The notes beneath the pieces are model-generated. The model had not been told where the DNA came from, did not search any database, and saw nothing but the letters and a program-made list of their open reading frames with translations. A stretch of 64,000 nt of DNA from GCA-2737725 sp033763995 (GTDB lineage Bacteria; Pseudomonadota; Alphaproteobacteria; Rhodospirillales; Rhodospirillaceae), in NCBI GenBank assembly GCA_033763995.1, contig JANRJL010000094.1:1-64000 (forward strand), written 5' to 3'. The position numbers were made by a program, and so were the translations under genes. This document shows positions 26,598 through 35,418 of the stretch, piece by piece; the first letter of the stretch is position 1, and each line of letters begins with the position of its first letter.

Positions 26598-26975
26598 TCA
26601 GGCTTTCGCCATCACCTTCTCGATTTCGGCCAGCAGCTTGACGGGATGGACGGGCTTGAACAATACGTTCATGCGCCCTTCGATGTAGTCGTCATCGTCC
26701 TCAACCAGTTGCTCGAAGCGGTCCGGCTGCCCGGTGACGAAAATGATGTTCACGCCCGGCGCGGCGGTCTTGGCTTCCTCGCGAAACTCAAGCCCGCCCA
26801 TGGTCGGCATCATGACGTCCACCACGGCGACGTCGCAGCTTTTTTTCCGCAGCTTGCCGAGAGCGTCTTCGCCATCGGTGGCTTCGACCACCTCATAGCC
26901 GCGCTGGCTGAGCAGCTCGACGAAGGACTCGCGAACCAAGACGTTGTCTTCGATCACCAGGACGCGACCCAACAT
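26598..26975 (-). CDS. Single-domain response regulator (CheY-like)
   Basis: 125 residues, a lone receiver: E9-D10, phospho-acceptor D53 (VAVVDVMMPTMGG), T81 (FVTGQ) and K107 (VLFKPVHP). No output domain, so it works by protein contact or as a phosphorelay part. There is no kinase nearby. The ATG at 26975 (MLGRVLVIEDNVLVRESF) is chosen as the natural start of the first strand. An acidic loop (VEDDDDYIE, about 91-99) is unusual. Confidence 0.88.
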   Translation of the reverse strand: MLGRVLVIEDNVLVRESFVELLSQRGYEVVEATDGEDALGKLRKKSCDVAVVDVMMPTMGGLEFREEAKTAAPGVNIIFVTGQPDRFEQLVEDDDDYIEGRMNVLFKPVHPVKLLAEIEKVMAKA

Positions 26976-27157
26976 GGCGAGTTCCTTCGACGAATATGAT
27001 CCGGTACCCATTGTTTTTTCTCATGACCGGCAAGTCAAGCGACTGGGAGTATGCGTATAAGAGATAGGCAACCCGCGGTCGTGGGTGGCCACAATCAGTG
27101 GTTATTGATCTTGCCCCTGCAACGGGTAGGGCGTAATCATGAACTTGTAGGAGCTTT

Positions 27158-27379
27158 GTGGCCGCCATGCTCATCACCATTCTCAACGTCCTGCTCGGGT
27201 TCGCCATGATCGCGGTGCTGGTGGTCTTGGCGACCGGCGTCGTCAGCTTTGCCGTGGGCGGCGACTTCAACCGCAAATACGCCAACAAGCTGATGCAACT
27301 GCGCGTGGCCACCCAGGCCTTCGCCGTCCTCATGCTGCTGTTGCGTGTTCTGGCCCAAAACTGGGCGGCGCCCAACTAG
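27158..27379 (+). CDS. Twin-transmembrane small protein (HIG1-like)
   Basis: 73 residues: two membrane helices (about 6-32 and 50-66) joined by the conserved loop GGDFNRKYANKLMQLRVATQA. This is the twin-TM/HIG_1_N protein typical of alphaproteobacteria, related to respiratory supercomplex factors. Start is GTG at 27158 with AGGAG close by, or ATG at 27167. Function inferred only from family. Confidence 0.8.
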   Translation: MAAMLITILNVLLGFAMIAVLVVLATGVVSFAVGGDFNRKYANKLMQLRVATQAFAVLMLLLRVLAQNWAAPN

Positions 27380-27380
27380 A

Positions 27381-27506
27381 GCATTTTCCCGATCCTCCTT
27401 CGCTGCTGCGCAGCTTCGGAGGACCAGTATCTGAACCCGCCGAAGCCTCGGCGAAGGCGGGCAAGTGGGAACCGGTTGGCCCAAGGAAACAAGTCGGTGA
27501 AAATGC
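27381..27506. repeat. GCATTTTCC palindromic element, long composite copy
   Basis: Outer arms GCATTTTC (27381) and GAAAATGC (27499) enclose AACCGGTTGGC, as in the copy at 26541. Inserted between them are two further hairpins: CCTCCTTCGCTGC with GCAGCTTCGGAGG, and CCCGCC with GGCGGG. It looks like one repeat nested in another, between the twin-TM gene and the TauE gene. Confidence 0.6.
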
Positions 27507-27561
27507 GACCGACTAAAAGTGGTTATCGAGCACTTTTGATTCGATCTGCTCGAATTTGATT

Positions 27562-28398
27562 CTAGAGTCTCGCCAGCATCCGCACGGCCGTCGCGACGAG
27601 AAACAACGCAAAGGCCCAGCGCAAGACCGGCCCGAACGCGGCGTGGGCCAGGCGCGTCCCCCAGGGCGCCGAGACGAATGTGATGGCGGCGATCAGCGCG
27701 AAGCCGATCAGATTGACATAACCGATATTTCCGGGGGGCAAACCGTCGTGGCCCCAGCCCCCGATGATATAGCCCGTGGCCGCGGGCAGGGCGATGACCA
27801 GCCCGAACACCGCCGAGGTGCCGATCGCGCGGTGGATGGGAAACTTCAGGAAACTCAAGATCGGCACCGTCAGCGTGCCGCCGCCGATGCCCATCAACGC
27901 CGAGAAAAATCCGATGACGCCGCCGACCATGCCGGCCCAAGGCTGGTGCAACGGCGGGCCTTCGGCGGGTTGAGCGTGGACGGTGCGCGGCCGCACCAGA
28001 TCGACCGCCACCAGCAGCGCGATCACGCCGAACACCAAGCTTAGGCTGCGCCCGTCGATCAAGTTGGCGGCGACGGCGCCCATGAGCGCGCCCATGCCGA
28101 TGAACGGCGCCCAGGCGCGCACCAGCGACGTGTCCACGGCGCCGCGCCTGGCATGGGCCCGGGCCGAGGCTATGGCGGTCGGGATGATGGTGGCGAGCGA
28201 GGTGCCCACGGCCACGTGCATGCGCACGTCCTCAGCCACGCCTAGCGTGGCCAGCACGTTGTAAAGCACCGGCACGATGACGATGCCGCCGCCCACGCCC
28301 AACAGGCCGGCCAGCACGCCGGCGGCCAGCCCGGTGACGATCAGGCCCGCGATCAATCCGATCAGAAATGTCGCGTCGGCGGCGAGGAGGGACTGCAC
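27562..28398 (-). CDS. TauE/SafE-family membrane transporter
   Basis: 278 residues, about eight membrane helices with the two repeated family motifs: GVLAGLLGVGGGIVIVPVL near residue 30 and GFFSALMGIGGGTLTVPILS near 165. The family exports sulfite, sulfoacetate or related anions and may also import small acids; the substrate cannot be determined. Start is a GTG at 28398. It stands alone, bounded on both sides by palindromic repeats. Confidence 0.9.
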   Translation of the reverse strand: MQSLLAADATFLIGLIAGLIVTGLAAGVLAGLLGVGGGIVIVPVLYNVLATLGVAEDVRMHVAVGTSLATIIPTAIASARAHARRGAVDTSLVRAWAPFIGMGALMGAVAANLIDGRSLSLVFGVIALLVAVDLVRPRTVHAQPAEGPPLHQPWAGMVGGVIGFFSALMGIGGGTLTVPILSFLKFPIHRAIGTSAVFGLVIALPAATGYIIGGWGHDGLPPGNIGYVNLIGFALIAAITFVSAPWGTRLAHAAFGPVLRWAFALFLVATAVRMLARL

Positions 28399-28423
28399 GG
28401 GGCCGGTCGCGGTCCGCGCGGAC

Positions 28424-28499
28424 TAGTGGTCCGATTCTAACATTCGCATCCCATTTCGGCGCACGATTTTTGCGAATGTTAGAATCATAATGACCACTA
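28424..28499. repeat. Long imperfect hairpin, first of a pair
   Basis: TAGTGGTC-CGATTCTAACATTCGCA (28424-28448) pairs with its near complement at 28471-28499, with a 5-nt bulge. It lies in front of the TauE gene. The inner arm contains ACATTCGC, which is also in the next hairpin. Confidence 0.75.
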
Positions 28500-28513
28500 C
28501 CAACCATATGTTT

Positions 28514-28592
28514 CTAGGGGAGCTTTGGATTTGACATTCGCTTCGCGGTTTCGTTGCTATCAGGATAGCGAATGTCAAATCCGCTCCACTAG
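28514..28592. repeat. Long imperfect hairpin, second of a pair
   Basis: CTAGGGGAGC and GGATTTGACATTCGCT on the left pair with AGCGAATGTCAAATCC and GCTCCACTAG on the right. It follows the 28424 hairpin after 14 bases and shares its ACATTCGC core. The stop codon of the minus-strand gene at 28589 lies inside the right arm, so it may act as that gene's terminator. Confidence 0.75.
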
Positions 28593-29440
28593 ACGAAGGC
28601 CGGGCGCTCGGGCCGATAGACGACCTTGTTGGCGCGCTCGAAGTTCTCGATGGCTTCCATCAAGTCGCGCCGGCGGTTGCGCGTGGCCTGCACCTGCGAC
28701 GGCGAAATGTTGGATTGGGCGATTTTGTTCTTGGCCACCAACTCCTGCACGCGGTCGAGGAACGACTTGAGCGTCAGGGTTTCCATGATATCGGCGCAGA
28801 AGCTGATGAAATGGCTGAGCCGCACCGGCTTTTGCGGCGTGGGGTGATAAACCGAAATGGCGAAGGATCCGGACTTGCGGTCGCGCCGTTCCAAGATCGC
28901 GGCGCGGTGATAGGACGAGAAGGGCTGGAACACGAACGCCGTCTGGGTGTCGTGCTCGACGACATAATCTTCCGAGTGGCCGACGAAATCGTTGGTGGCC
29001 TTCAGCACCATGTCGTCGGTGACTTCGGCCCCCAGCGCGATGTGTTCCAGCGCGTCGACGGCATCCTTGGTTTCGCGGGTGGTGAACTCGGTCTTGCCGC
29101 CGATGTGCAGCGAGACCCAGTTGTCGGGGTTGTAGTCGCTCTCGTAGGCCGACACCTTGCGCGCCCAGTAGGCTTCCCAGTCCAGCGCGCCGGCGTCGTG
29201 GATCAAGCCCTCGTCGCGGCGGAATTCGTCGATCACCAGCGAGGTCATGCGCAAGGTGCTGGGCACGTTCTGGCCGCGCACCACGACGGTGATGTTGTAG
29301 ACCGTCGTCTTGATGGGAATGGTCACGCGGTTGCTGCGCAGCACCAACACCGGCTCGTCGCCGTCCCCATCGTTGCCGGCGGAAAAGCGGTGAACCGTCG
29401 ATTTCTCGCGGTAGAGCGTGATGGTGCCGATGTCCATCAT
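28589..29440 (-). CDS. Conserved-looking cytoplasmic protein of unknown function
   Basis: 283 residues, no signal peptide or membrane helix. The N-terminal half is beta-rich (TITLYREKSTVHRFSA, VLVLRSNRVTIPIKTTVYNI); the C-terminal third has helices with basic patches (ATRNRRRDLMEAIENFERAN). Codon use is like the neighbours and the frame is clean, so it is a real gene. The paired MMDIG start gives ATG at 29440 or 29437. I do not recognise the family. It is next to an amidohydrolase on the same strand but 150 bases downstream of it, so an operon is uncertain. Confidence 0.75.
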   Translation of the reverse strand: MMDIGTITLYREKSTVHRFSAGNDGDGDEPVLVLRSNRVTIPIKTTVYNITVVVRGQNVPSTLRMTSLVIDEFRRDEGLIHDAGALDWEAYWARKVSAYESDYNPDNWVSLHIGGKTEFTTRETKDAVDALEHIALGAEVTDDMVLKATNDFVGHSEDYVVEHDTQTAFVFQPFSSYHRAAILERRDRKSGSFAISVYHPTPQKPVRLSHFISFCADIMETLTLKSFLDRVQELVAKNKIAQSNISPSQVQATRNRRRDLMEAIENFERANKVVYRPERPAFV

Positions 29441-29591
29441 GGAATCAATGCGACGTCCTGAAAGCCAACCCAGCGATATCCATTAACTGCATGATTCGCA
29501 TAAAGAAATTACTTTCTGGCGCCCCGAGTGTCATAATTTTACATCTAAAGATGAATATCGATCAACTATAATCGCCGAATAATTGTAATTC

Positions 29592-30518
29592 CTATTCGGC
29601 GCTGAGGCGCTGGTAATGCAGCGCGCTGGTCGCTCCCGCCACGCCCGCCGCCAGGGCCTGGGCCATGCCGCGCAGGTCGGCGCGCAGCTTGGCGAAACCG
29701 GCGCGGCGCTGCAGCGTGGCTTCGTCCATGTAGATGGCGCGGTTGATCTCGATCTGCACGGCATGAATGCCGTTGGCCGGATCGCCGTAATGCTGCGTGG
29801 TGAAGCCGCCGGCGTAGGGGTTGTTGCGCAGCAGCCGGTAGCCCAACCCGCGCAGGGACTCCTCGATGGCGTCGGTCACCAGCGGATGGCACGACAACCC
29901 CGAACGGTCGCCCAGCACCATGTCGACGCGCTGGGGCGCGCTGTCCTCGCCCAGGGGCAATCCCGACGACGGCATGGAGTGGCAGTCGATCAGCACGCAA
30001 AATCCGAACCGGTCATGGACGCGGTTGATCATGGCCCGCACCGCGCGGTGATAGGGCTGGTAGAACACCGCCAGCCGCCGCTCGACCTCGTCGAACGACA
30101 GCTTGCCCCGGTAGATCTCGCGCCGCGTGGCCACGATGCGCGCGACCGTGCCCAGGCCCGCCGCCACCCGCGCCGAGGCGGTGTTGACGAAGGGCGGCAA
30201 GGGGCCGTCGAACATCTCGGGGTCCAGTTCGTAGGGCTCGCGGTTGACGTCGAGGTAGGCGCGCGGCAGCAGCGCCTTGACCAGGGGCGCGCCCAGGTCC
30301 GTCACGTCGGCGAACAGCTCGTCGACGTAGCAATCCTCCGACTTGCGCAACGCCGCGAGATCGAGGCTGGAGGCGCCGATGAACTCGGCCGGATAGGTGC
30401 GCCCCGAATGCGGCGAGGCGAACACCAGCGGCACGCGCAGATCAGGCGGCATCAGCACCGCCACCGCCTCGTCATTGGCGGGCTGGTCAGGATAGGCGCG
30501 GGTGGTCTCGGAACTCAT
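29592..30518 (-). CDS. N-formylglutamate amidohydrolase family protein
   Basis: 308 residues. Family blocks: FASPHSGRTYPAEF near residue 35, DCYVDELFADV, LPRAYLDVNREPYELDPEMF, LIDCHSMPS and the QIEINRAIYMDE strand. The enzyme releases formate from N-formylglutamate in one histidine-degradation route, or cleaves related N-formyl amino acids; no hut genes are close. His 39 and the Cys-His pair near 200 are likely metal or catalytic residues. The ATG at 30518 is chosen because the sequence upstream has no conserved motif and reads into a promoter-like gap. Confidence 0.88.
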   Translation of the reverse strand: MSSETTRAYPDQPANDEAVAVLMPPDLRVPLVFASPHSGRTYPAEFIGASSLDLAALRKSEDCYVDELFADVTDLGAPLVKALLPRAYLDVNREPYELDPEMFDGPLPPFVNTASARVAAGLGTVARIVATRREIYRGKLSFDEVERRLAVFYQPYHRAVRAMINRVHDRFGFCVLIDCHSMPSSGLPLGEDSAPQRVDMVLGDRSGLSCHPLVTDAIEESLRGLGYRLLRNNPYAGGFTTQHYGDPANGIHAVQIEINRAIYMDEATLQRRAGFAKLRADLRGMAQALAAGVAGATSALHYQRLSAE

Positions 30519-30723
30519 CGACGCGACATACTCCCGGCGTGTTGGCGGGTCCCCAAGGGAACCGATATTAACCGCTGGCGGGCCGCCTGCAACCTGAGCA
30601 AACCCCAGGTAAACAGCGCCTTTCGGCAGCGCGGCGCGCGGCGGACGGCCCCTTGCCAAGGCGGGGCCGACTGGCTAAACAACGCACCTCTTGCGGGCCT
30701 CGTTGCCGGGGCCCGATCACGGC

Positions 30724-30798
30724 GCGCTCTTAGCTCAGCGGTAGAGCACTACCTTGACATGGTAGGGGCCACAGGTTCGATCCCTGTAGAGCGCACCA
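30724..30798 (+). tRNA. tRNA-Val (anticodon GAC)
   Basis: A full cloverleaf: acceptor stem GCGCTCT/AGAGCGC, D-arm with TAGCTCAGCGGTAGAGCA, anticodon arm CTACC-TTGACAT-GGTAG giving GAC, T-arm ACAGG-TTCGATC-CCTGT, discriminator A and encoded CCA. It reads codon GUC (and GUU). Confidence 0.96.
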
Positions 30799-30820
30799 TT
30801 TTCCACCTGGGCGCTTTTTT
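30790..30820 (+). terminator. Terminator of tRNA-Val
   Basis: AGCGC at the tRNA 3' end pairs with GCGCT at 30811-30815, followed by six T. The stem is short and the left arm overlaps the mature tRNA. Confidence 0.5.
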
Positions 30821-30933
30821 GTCTTACCGGCTCACGCTGTTCGCCGGCGGGCCCAGGTGAGCGCCCCATCCCCCACCACCGGCCGAAGAGAGTTGGCGGC
30901 CCCGCCCGCCGGTCGAGCGGGGCCCATCATGCG

Positions 30934-33372
30934 TTAGAAGTTGATCCGGCTTTGCAGACGGATGGTGCGGCCTTGGTCGTAGAAGGCGTAGTGCGCCTTC
31001 ATGCCGAAGGTGCTGCCGGCCAGCGGCATGTCCTGGCCGTACTGCAGGTACTGCTTGTCGGTCAGGTTCTGCCCGACCAACGACACCTGCCAATCCTCGT
31101 CGGCATCCGACACGGCAACGCCCAGGTCGATCAGGGCGTAGGCCTTCTGGACCAACAGCGGATCGAAGGTCGGGGCCGCGTCGTACTTGCCGGAGTAGTA
31201 CCCGTCGAGGTTGATGCGCAGGTTCAGGTCTTGCGACAGCGCGTAGGTGTATTCCGCGCCGACGTTGCCGCGCACCTTCGCGGTCAACTGGTTGGACTTG
31301 CCGGTGTAATCGCACAGTCCCACGCCGTTGAGGATGACGTTCGGCGTTTGCCCGAAATAACACTGGCCGTTGCGGAAATCCTCGAACTCAAAGTCGGTGT
31401 AGGCAAGCGAAGCGTTTAAGGAGAGCGCCTCGGTGGCCAGCCAGCGCAAGTCCGCCTCCAAGCCCTTGATCTCGGCCGTCGCCGCATTGCCGACGTTGAA
31501 GCCCAAGCGGCCGTCGAAGATCGAAATCTGCAGGTCCTTGAACTTCTCCTGGTAGATGGCGAGGTTGAGCGTCGCCCGGCCGTCGGCAAGGCCGAACTTG
31601 CCGCCGAGTTCGATGTTGGTGGCGCGTTCGTCCTCGAACTGGAACGACTGGTCCAGCGTCGCGTAGAAGAAGCGGTTGTTCGAGCGGAAATCGAAGCCGC
31701 CCGACTTGAAGCCGCGCGCCCAGTTCGCGTACAGCATCACGTCGTCGGCCCCCCGCCACACCAACTTCACGTCGGGCGAGAACTTCTTCTCGGTGCGCGA
31801 TCCGGCCACCGGATGGCTGCCGAGCCGCGCCAGCAACGCGGCTCCACCCGGTCCGAGGGCTGCCAGATTGGTCGAGGTGATGCCGAACAGGTTGCCGTAG
31901 ACCAGCGGCGCGCCGATCTGGGCCGCCGGCAGCGGCCCGCCGCCGCCGCCGAAGATCGACAGCGTGCGGGTGCCGTCCTTCTCTTCGTGCGTGTAGCGCC
32001 CGCCGGCCTGAATGCTCCAGGCCTCGTCGAAGTTGAACGTGCCCTGGGCGAACACGGCGTAAAGGTCGTTCTCGACCACGGCGACGCGGTTGGCCTCGGT
32101 GTTGCCGATGAGGGTTCCGGCGCCCGGCGATTGCGCGTTGACGGCGGGAATCAGGGTCGAGTTCCCCGGCACGCGAATGCTGTCGCCGTAATCGTGATCG
32201 CTGGTTTGGTAGAACGCGCCGGCGATGAAATCGAAGGTCTCGCCGATAGGCGACGTCAGGCGGAACTCCTGGCTGGTCTGTTTGTACTTTTCGTTCAGGG
32301 TGGCGTCGAAGAGGAACGCCCCGGTGAAATCGCAGTCGCACAGCTCGGCGTACTTGAATTTGGTGTGCGCCGTCGTCGACTTGAGTTCATAGCCGCCGAT
32401 GTCCCACACCAAGGTCAGCAACCCCGTGTCGGAATCGTTGTTGCTGAAGTCGCCGTTGGACGAGCGCTGGTTGTCTTGCACGGCGTTCAGAACGCCGGGC
32501 TCGGCGCCGAACACGTTGCGCAGCAACGTGCTCCAGGTCAGGCCGCGGAACGGTCCGGCCGCCGCGGGAGACTGGTTCAGGAACGATTCGGTGTGGCGTC
32601 CGACCACGTCGAACGATCCGGTTTCGAGCTTGAGCGTCGCGACAAGATTGTCGGTGACGTCCGCTTCCAGGGTGCCGCGCACGGTCCAATCCTCGCGCTG
32701 CGGTTCCTTGCGGTTGAGCGTCAGGTTGCGGACGTTGCCGTTGAAGTCGCGGTAGCGCACGGCAACGCGGCCACGCACGGTGTCCGAGAACGGCCCCGAC
32801 AACACCGAACCGACGGTGTATTCGGAATCCTCGAATTCATAGGACCCGTCCACCCAACCCTCGAACTCGCGCGTCGGCTTGGCGGTCGTCAGGCTCAAGG
32901 CGCCGGCCACGGCGTTCTTGCCGAACAAGATCGACTGCGGGCCGCGCAAGACCTCGACGCGCTCGAGGTCGAGGAACGGCGCGCGCGCCTGCTGGGCGCG
33001 GCCGTAGTGGACGCCGTCGATGAACATGGCCACGGACTGCTCGAAGCCTTGGTTGATGCCCGAGCCGATGCCGCGGATGAACATGTTCGTGCCGATGCCC
33101 GTCTCGGTCATGGTGAAGTTGGGCACCAGGACTTGCAGGTCCTCGACCTTCTGCAGGCCCTTTTGCTGCAGGCTGTCCGCGCTGACCGCCGAAACGGCGA
33201 TCGGCACGTCCTGCAGGGATTGCGTGCGTGACTGCGCCGTCACCACGATTTCTTCAAGGACAGGTGCCGCCGCGGTCTGGCCTTGCTGCGCCGAGGCCGT
33301 GGCGGTCAAACCGACACAGACCGCCATGAGGCTGACGTGAGACAAAAAGTGCTTGGAACCAATGGTCATCAT
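30934..33372 (-). CDS. TonB-dependent outer-membrane receptor
   Basis: 812 residues: signal peptide to about residue 29 (TASAQQ), TonB box EEIVVTAQ, plug domain (about 50-160; DVPIAVSAVSADSLQQKG, FIRGIGSGINQGFEQSVAMF) and a 22-strand barrel ending in the classical C-terminal Phe (RLQSRINF). Such receptors import iron chelates, cobalamin, sugars or aromatic compounds; this one resembles the large class with unknown ligands common in bacteria that use plant matter. The ATG pair at 33372/33369 is preceded by GGAGAAAG; an upstream in-frame GTG/ATG lacks a site. It lies between tRNA-Val and a tRNA-like fragment. Confidence 0.93.
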   Translation of the reverse strand: MMTIGSKHFLSHVSLMAVCVGLTATASAQQGQTAAAPVLEEIVVTAQSRTQSLQDVPIAVSAVSADSLQQKGLQKVEDLQVLVPNFTMTETGIGTNMFIRGIGSGINQGFEQSVAMFIDGVHYGRAQQARAPFLDLERVEVLRGPQSILFGKNAVAGALSLTTAKPTREFEGWVDGSYEFEDSEYTVGSVLSGPFSDTVRGRVAVRYRDFNGNVRNLTLNRKEPQREDWTVRGTLEADVTDNLVATLKLETGSFDVVGRHTESFLNQSPAAAGPFRGLTWSTLLRNVFGAEPGVLNAVQDNQRSSNGDFSNNDSDTGLLTLVWDIGGYELKSTTAHTKFKYAELCDCDFTGAFLFDATLNEKYKQTSQEFRLTSPIGETFDFIAGAFYQTSDHDYGDSIRVPGNSTLIPAVNAQSPGAGTLIGNTEANRVAVVENDLYAVFAQGTFNFDEAWSIQAGGRYTHEEKDGTRTLSIFGGGGGPLPAAQIGAPLVYGNLFGITSTNLAALGPGGAALLARLGSHPVAGSRTEKKFSPDVKLVWRGADDVMLYANWARGFKSGGFDFRSNNRFFYATLDQSFQFEDERATNIELGGKFGLADGRATLNLAIYQEKFKDLQISIFDGRLGFNVGNAATAEIKGLEADLRWLATEALSLNASLAYTDFEFEDFRNGQCYFGQTPNVILNGVGLCDYTGKSNQLTAKVRGNVGAEYTYALSQDLNLRINLDGYYSGKYDAAPTFDPLLVQKAYALIDLGVAVSDADEDWQVSLVGQNLTDKQYLQYGQDMPLAGSTFGMKAHYAFYDQGRTIRLQSRINF

Positions 33373-33495
33373 CTTTCTCCGGAAATGATTCTGGAGAGAT
33401 CCGGGCACGAGATCCCGACCTCCCCCCTGGGTAATTTATAGCAGGAAATGTGAAGTTCATGACACTCCCATTTCAGCGCCGGTCCAATTTGACCC

Positions 33496-33534
33496 GGTAT
33501 GAGGGGCCACGGGTTCGACCCCCGAAGCGCAGCA
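33496..33534 (+). other. tRNA-Val 3'-half-like fragment
   Basis: GGGGCCACGGGTTCGACC followed by CCCGAAGCGCAGCA resembles the 3' half of the tRNA-Val at 30724 (shared GGGGCCAC, GGTTCGA and AGCGCA). T-stem pairing is reduced and there is no 5' half, so it is not a functional tRNA. It could be a remnant of integration at tRNA-Val or a decayed duplicate. A poly-T follows. Confidence 0.55.
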
Positions 33535-33558
33535 TTTTTTCATCACGCCACGGTTTCA

Positions 33559-35418
33559 TTACAGCCCTCGTTGTTTGGCCGAATCGCGCGAGGCGCCGGC
33601 GGGCTCAGGCGAGCGCGCCATGGCTTCCTCATCTGCCGCCATCACCTGCATCGGGCTCGTGGCCGTGCGGGCGGCGATGCGCAGGCGCTTGTCGACCTTG
33701 GCCGTGAAAGCCTTGGACCACACCGTGTCGACGAAAACCCACTCCACGTCGGCGGCCTCGCGCGTCAGCGCCACCACCGCGTAACCACGCGAGGACAACT
33801 CGCCATAAACAATATTGGAATTCCGCTGCATCATGCCCCGCACCATGGACGGCCCGTTCGTGCCCATGAAGGACTCCATGCCGGGCGAGGTCACCGAGGC
33901 GGTGGTCACCTCGAAGGCGCGCATCTCGCCCGCGCTGTCATGGTGCACGAAGCCCCAGGCATTGTGCAGATCGCCGCTGAGGATGATGGTGTTGTTGGCG
34001 TGCCGGCGCAGCGCCTCGATCATGCGGTCGCGCGCCTTGGGATAACCGCCGCCCCAGGTGTCGGAGGCAAAGGGCAGGTTGGCGCGATCCTGAAGCCGCC
34101 GCTGGCGGAAGAAGTCGGGGGTGAACCGCCCGGCCCGGGCCGGATCCATGTGCGGCGTCGGGTCGATGGAAATGAAGGTCGCGGTGATGGTCTGCTGGCC
34201 GAGAATCTGCCACGCAGCACCCCGCGCTTTCGACGCCTTGAGCGTCTCCGTCAGCCACGCCTCTTGCTCGTCGCCCAGGATGGTGCGCTCGGCGTTGACC
34301 ACCTCGTTTCGGTAGCGCTCGAAGTCGGGCATGAAGATATGCCCCGCGGGCAGCTTCTCCGCGTCGCCGCCCACCTGGACGAACAGATCGGGCCGCGGCA
34401 CCGGCGGGTCCACGCGCCAATCGTAGGGCATGGCCCATTGCTGGGTTCCATCCGGGCTGGGCTCGGTGAGGAAAATCATGCTGGACCCGCCGGGCCCGCG
34501 CTCGCGCCCGGCCAGGCGCGTGTCGAGCATGATGATGCTGGCCACGTCGCCGAAGTCGAAGCTGCGGAAAATGCGCCCCGACGGATCGGGATCGATGGGC
34601 CGAATGGGCATCCACTCGAAATAAGCCTTGATCGCACTGGCCTTGCGCTGCTCCCACGTTCCCTCGACGCTGGGCCAGTGATTTTCCGATCCGTTCTTGT
34701 GGGCGTTGTTGGCGATCTCGTGATCGTCCCAGGCCACGATGAAGGGATGGCGGCGGTGGACCTCCTGCAGGTCGGGGTCGACGCGGTAGCTGCCGTAGCG
34801 CAGGCGGTAGTCGGCCAGCGTCACCAGCTTCTTGGGCGGTTCGGCCCGGCGGATGCCGCGCGCCATTTCCTCCGCGGTGGGGTCCGACGGCGGATATTCG
34901 TAAATGTAATCGCCGATGTGCAGGCACACATCGATGTCGTCGCGCTCGGCGCAGTGGCGATAGACGTTGAAGAAACCCTGGCCCACGTTGGCGCAGCAGA
35001 ACACCGCGAACTTGAGCGGGCCTTGGCCCGACGCGGGAAAGGTGCGGGTGCGGCCGATCTGCGAAACGGCATCTCCTGCCTTAAAGCGGTAGTAGTAGGT
35101 GCGTCCGGGCTCGAGGCCGGTGACGTCCACCTTGACCGTGTAATCGCGGGACCCGTCGGTCGTCGCGGTTCCGCTGCGCACGATGGCCGCGAAGGTTTCG
35201 GTGTCGGAGACGTCCCAGTTCACCGCTACCCGGTTCGGCGTGTCCGCCACGGCACGGGTCCAAATCACCACGGCGGTTTGCAGCGGATCGCCGCTGGCGA
35301 CCCCGTGGGTGAATCGCACCGGCGTTGCCGCCCCCGCTGCCACCGGTGCCGTGCGCGCAGCCGTCAGGCCCGCCGTTGCTGCGCCGACACCGGCTATGAG
35401 CCGTCGGCGGCCGAGCAT
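33559..35418 (-). CDS. PhoD-family alkaline phosphatase (Tat-exported)
   Basis: 619 residues: twin-arginine signal (GRRRLIAGVGAATAGL), PhoD N-terminal beta domain (about 30-130; THGVASGDPLQTAVVIWTRA), then the metallophosphoesterase-like domain with HIGDYIYEY, VAWDDHEIANN, FDFGDVASIIMLDTR and SGDLHNAWGF, whose Asp, Asn and His bind Fe/Ca. It is periplasmic, hydrolysing phosphodiesters or monoesters such as teichoic-acid or phospholipid fragments. The ATG at 35418 overlaps the preceding stop by one base (TGATG); a GTG codon one position earlier is possible. Confidence 0.92.
   Translation of the reverse strand: MLGRRRLIAGVGAATAGLTAARTAPVAAGAATPVRFTHGVASGDPLQTAVVIWTRAVADTPNRVAVNWDVSDTETFAAIVRSGTATTDGSRDYTVKVDVTGLEPGRTYYYRFKAGDAVSQIGRTRTFPASGQGPLKFAVFCCANVGQGFFNVYRHCAERDDIDVCLHIGDYIYEYPPSDPTAEEMARGIRRAEPPKKLVTLADYRLRYGSYRVDPDLQEVHRRHPFIVAWDDHEIANNAHKNGSENHWPSVEGTWEQRKASAIKAYFEWMPIRPIDPDPSGRIFRSFDFGDVASIIMLDTRLAGRERGPGGSSMIFLTEPSPDGTQQWAMPYDWRVDPPVPRPDLFVQVGGDAEKLPAGHIFMPDFERYRNEVVNAERTILGDEQEAWLTETLKASKARGAAWQILGQQTITATFISIDPTPHMDPARAGRFTPDFFRQRRLQDRANLPFASDTWGGGYPKARDRMIEALRRHANNTIILSGDLHNAWGFVHHDSAGEMRAFEVTTASVTSPGMESFMGTNGPSMVRGMMQRNSNIVYGELSSRGYAVVALTREAADVEWVFVDTVWSKAFTAKVDKRLRIAARTATSPMQVMAADEEAMARSPEPAGASRDSAKQRGL

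Noticed and set aside
33496..33534. A second functional tRNA-Val
   Set aside because: Only a 3'-half-like stretch with mismatched T-stem and no D or anticodon arms.
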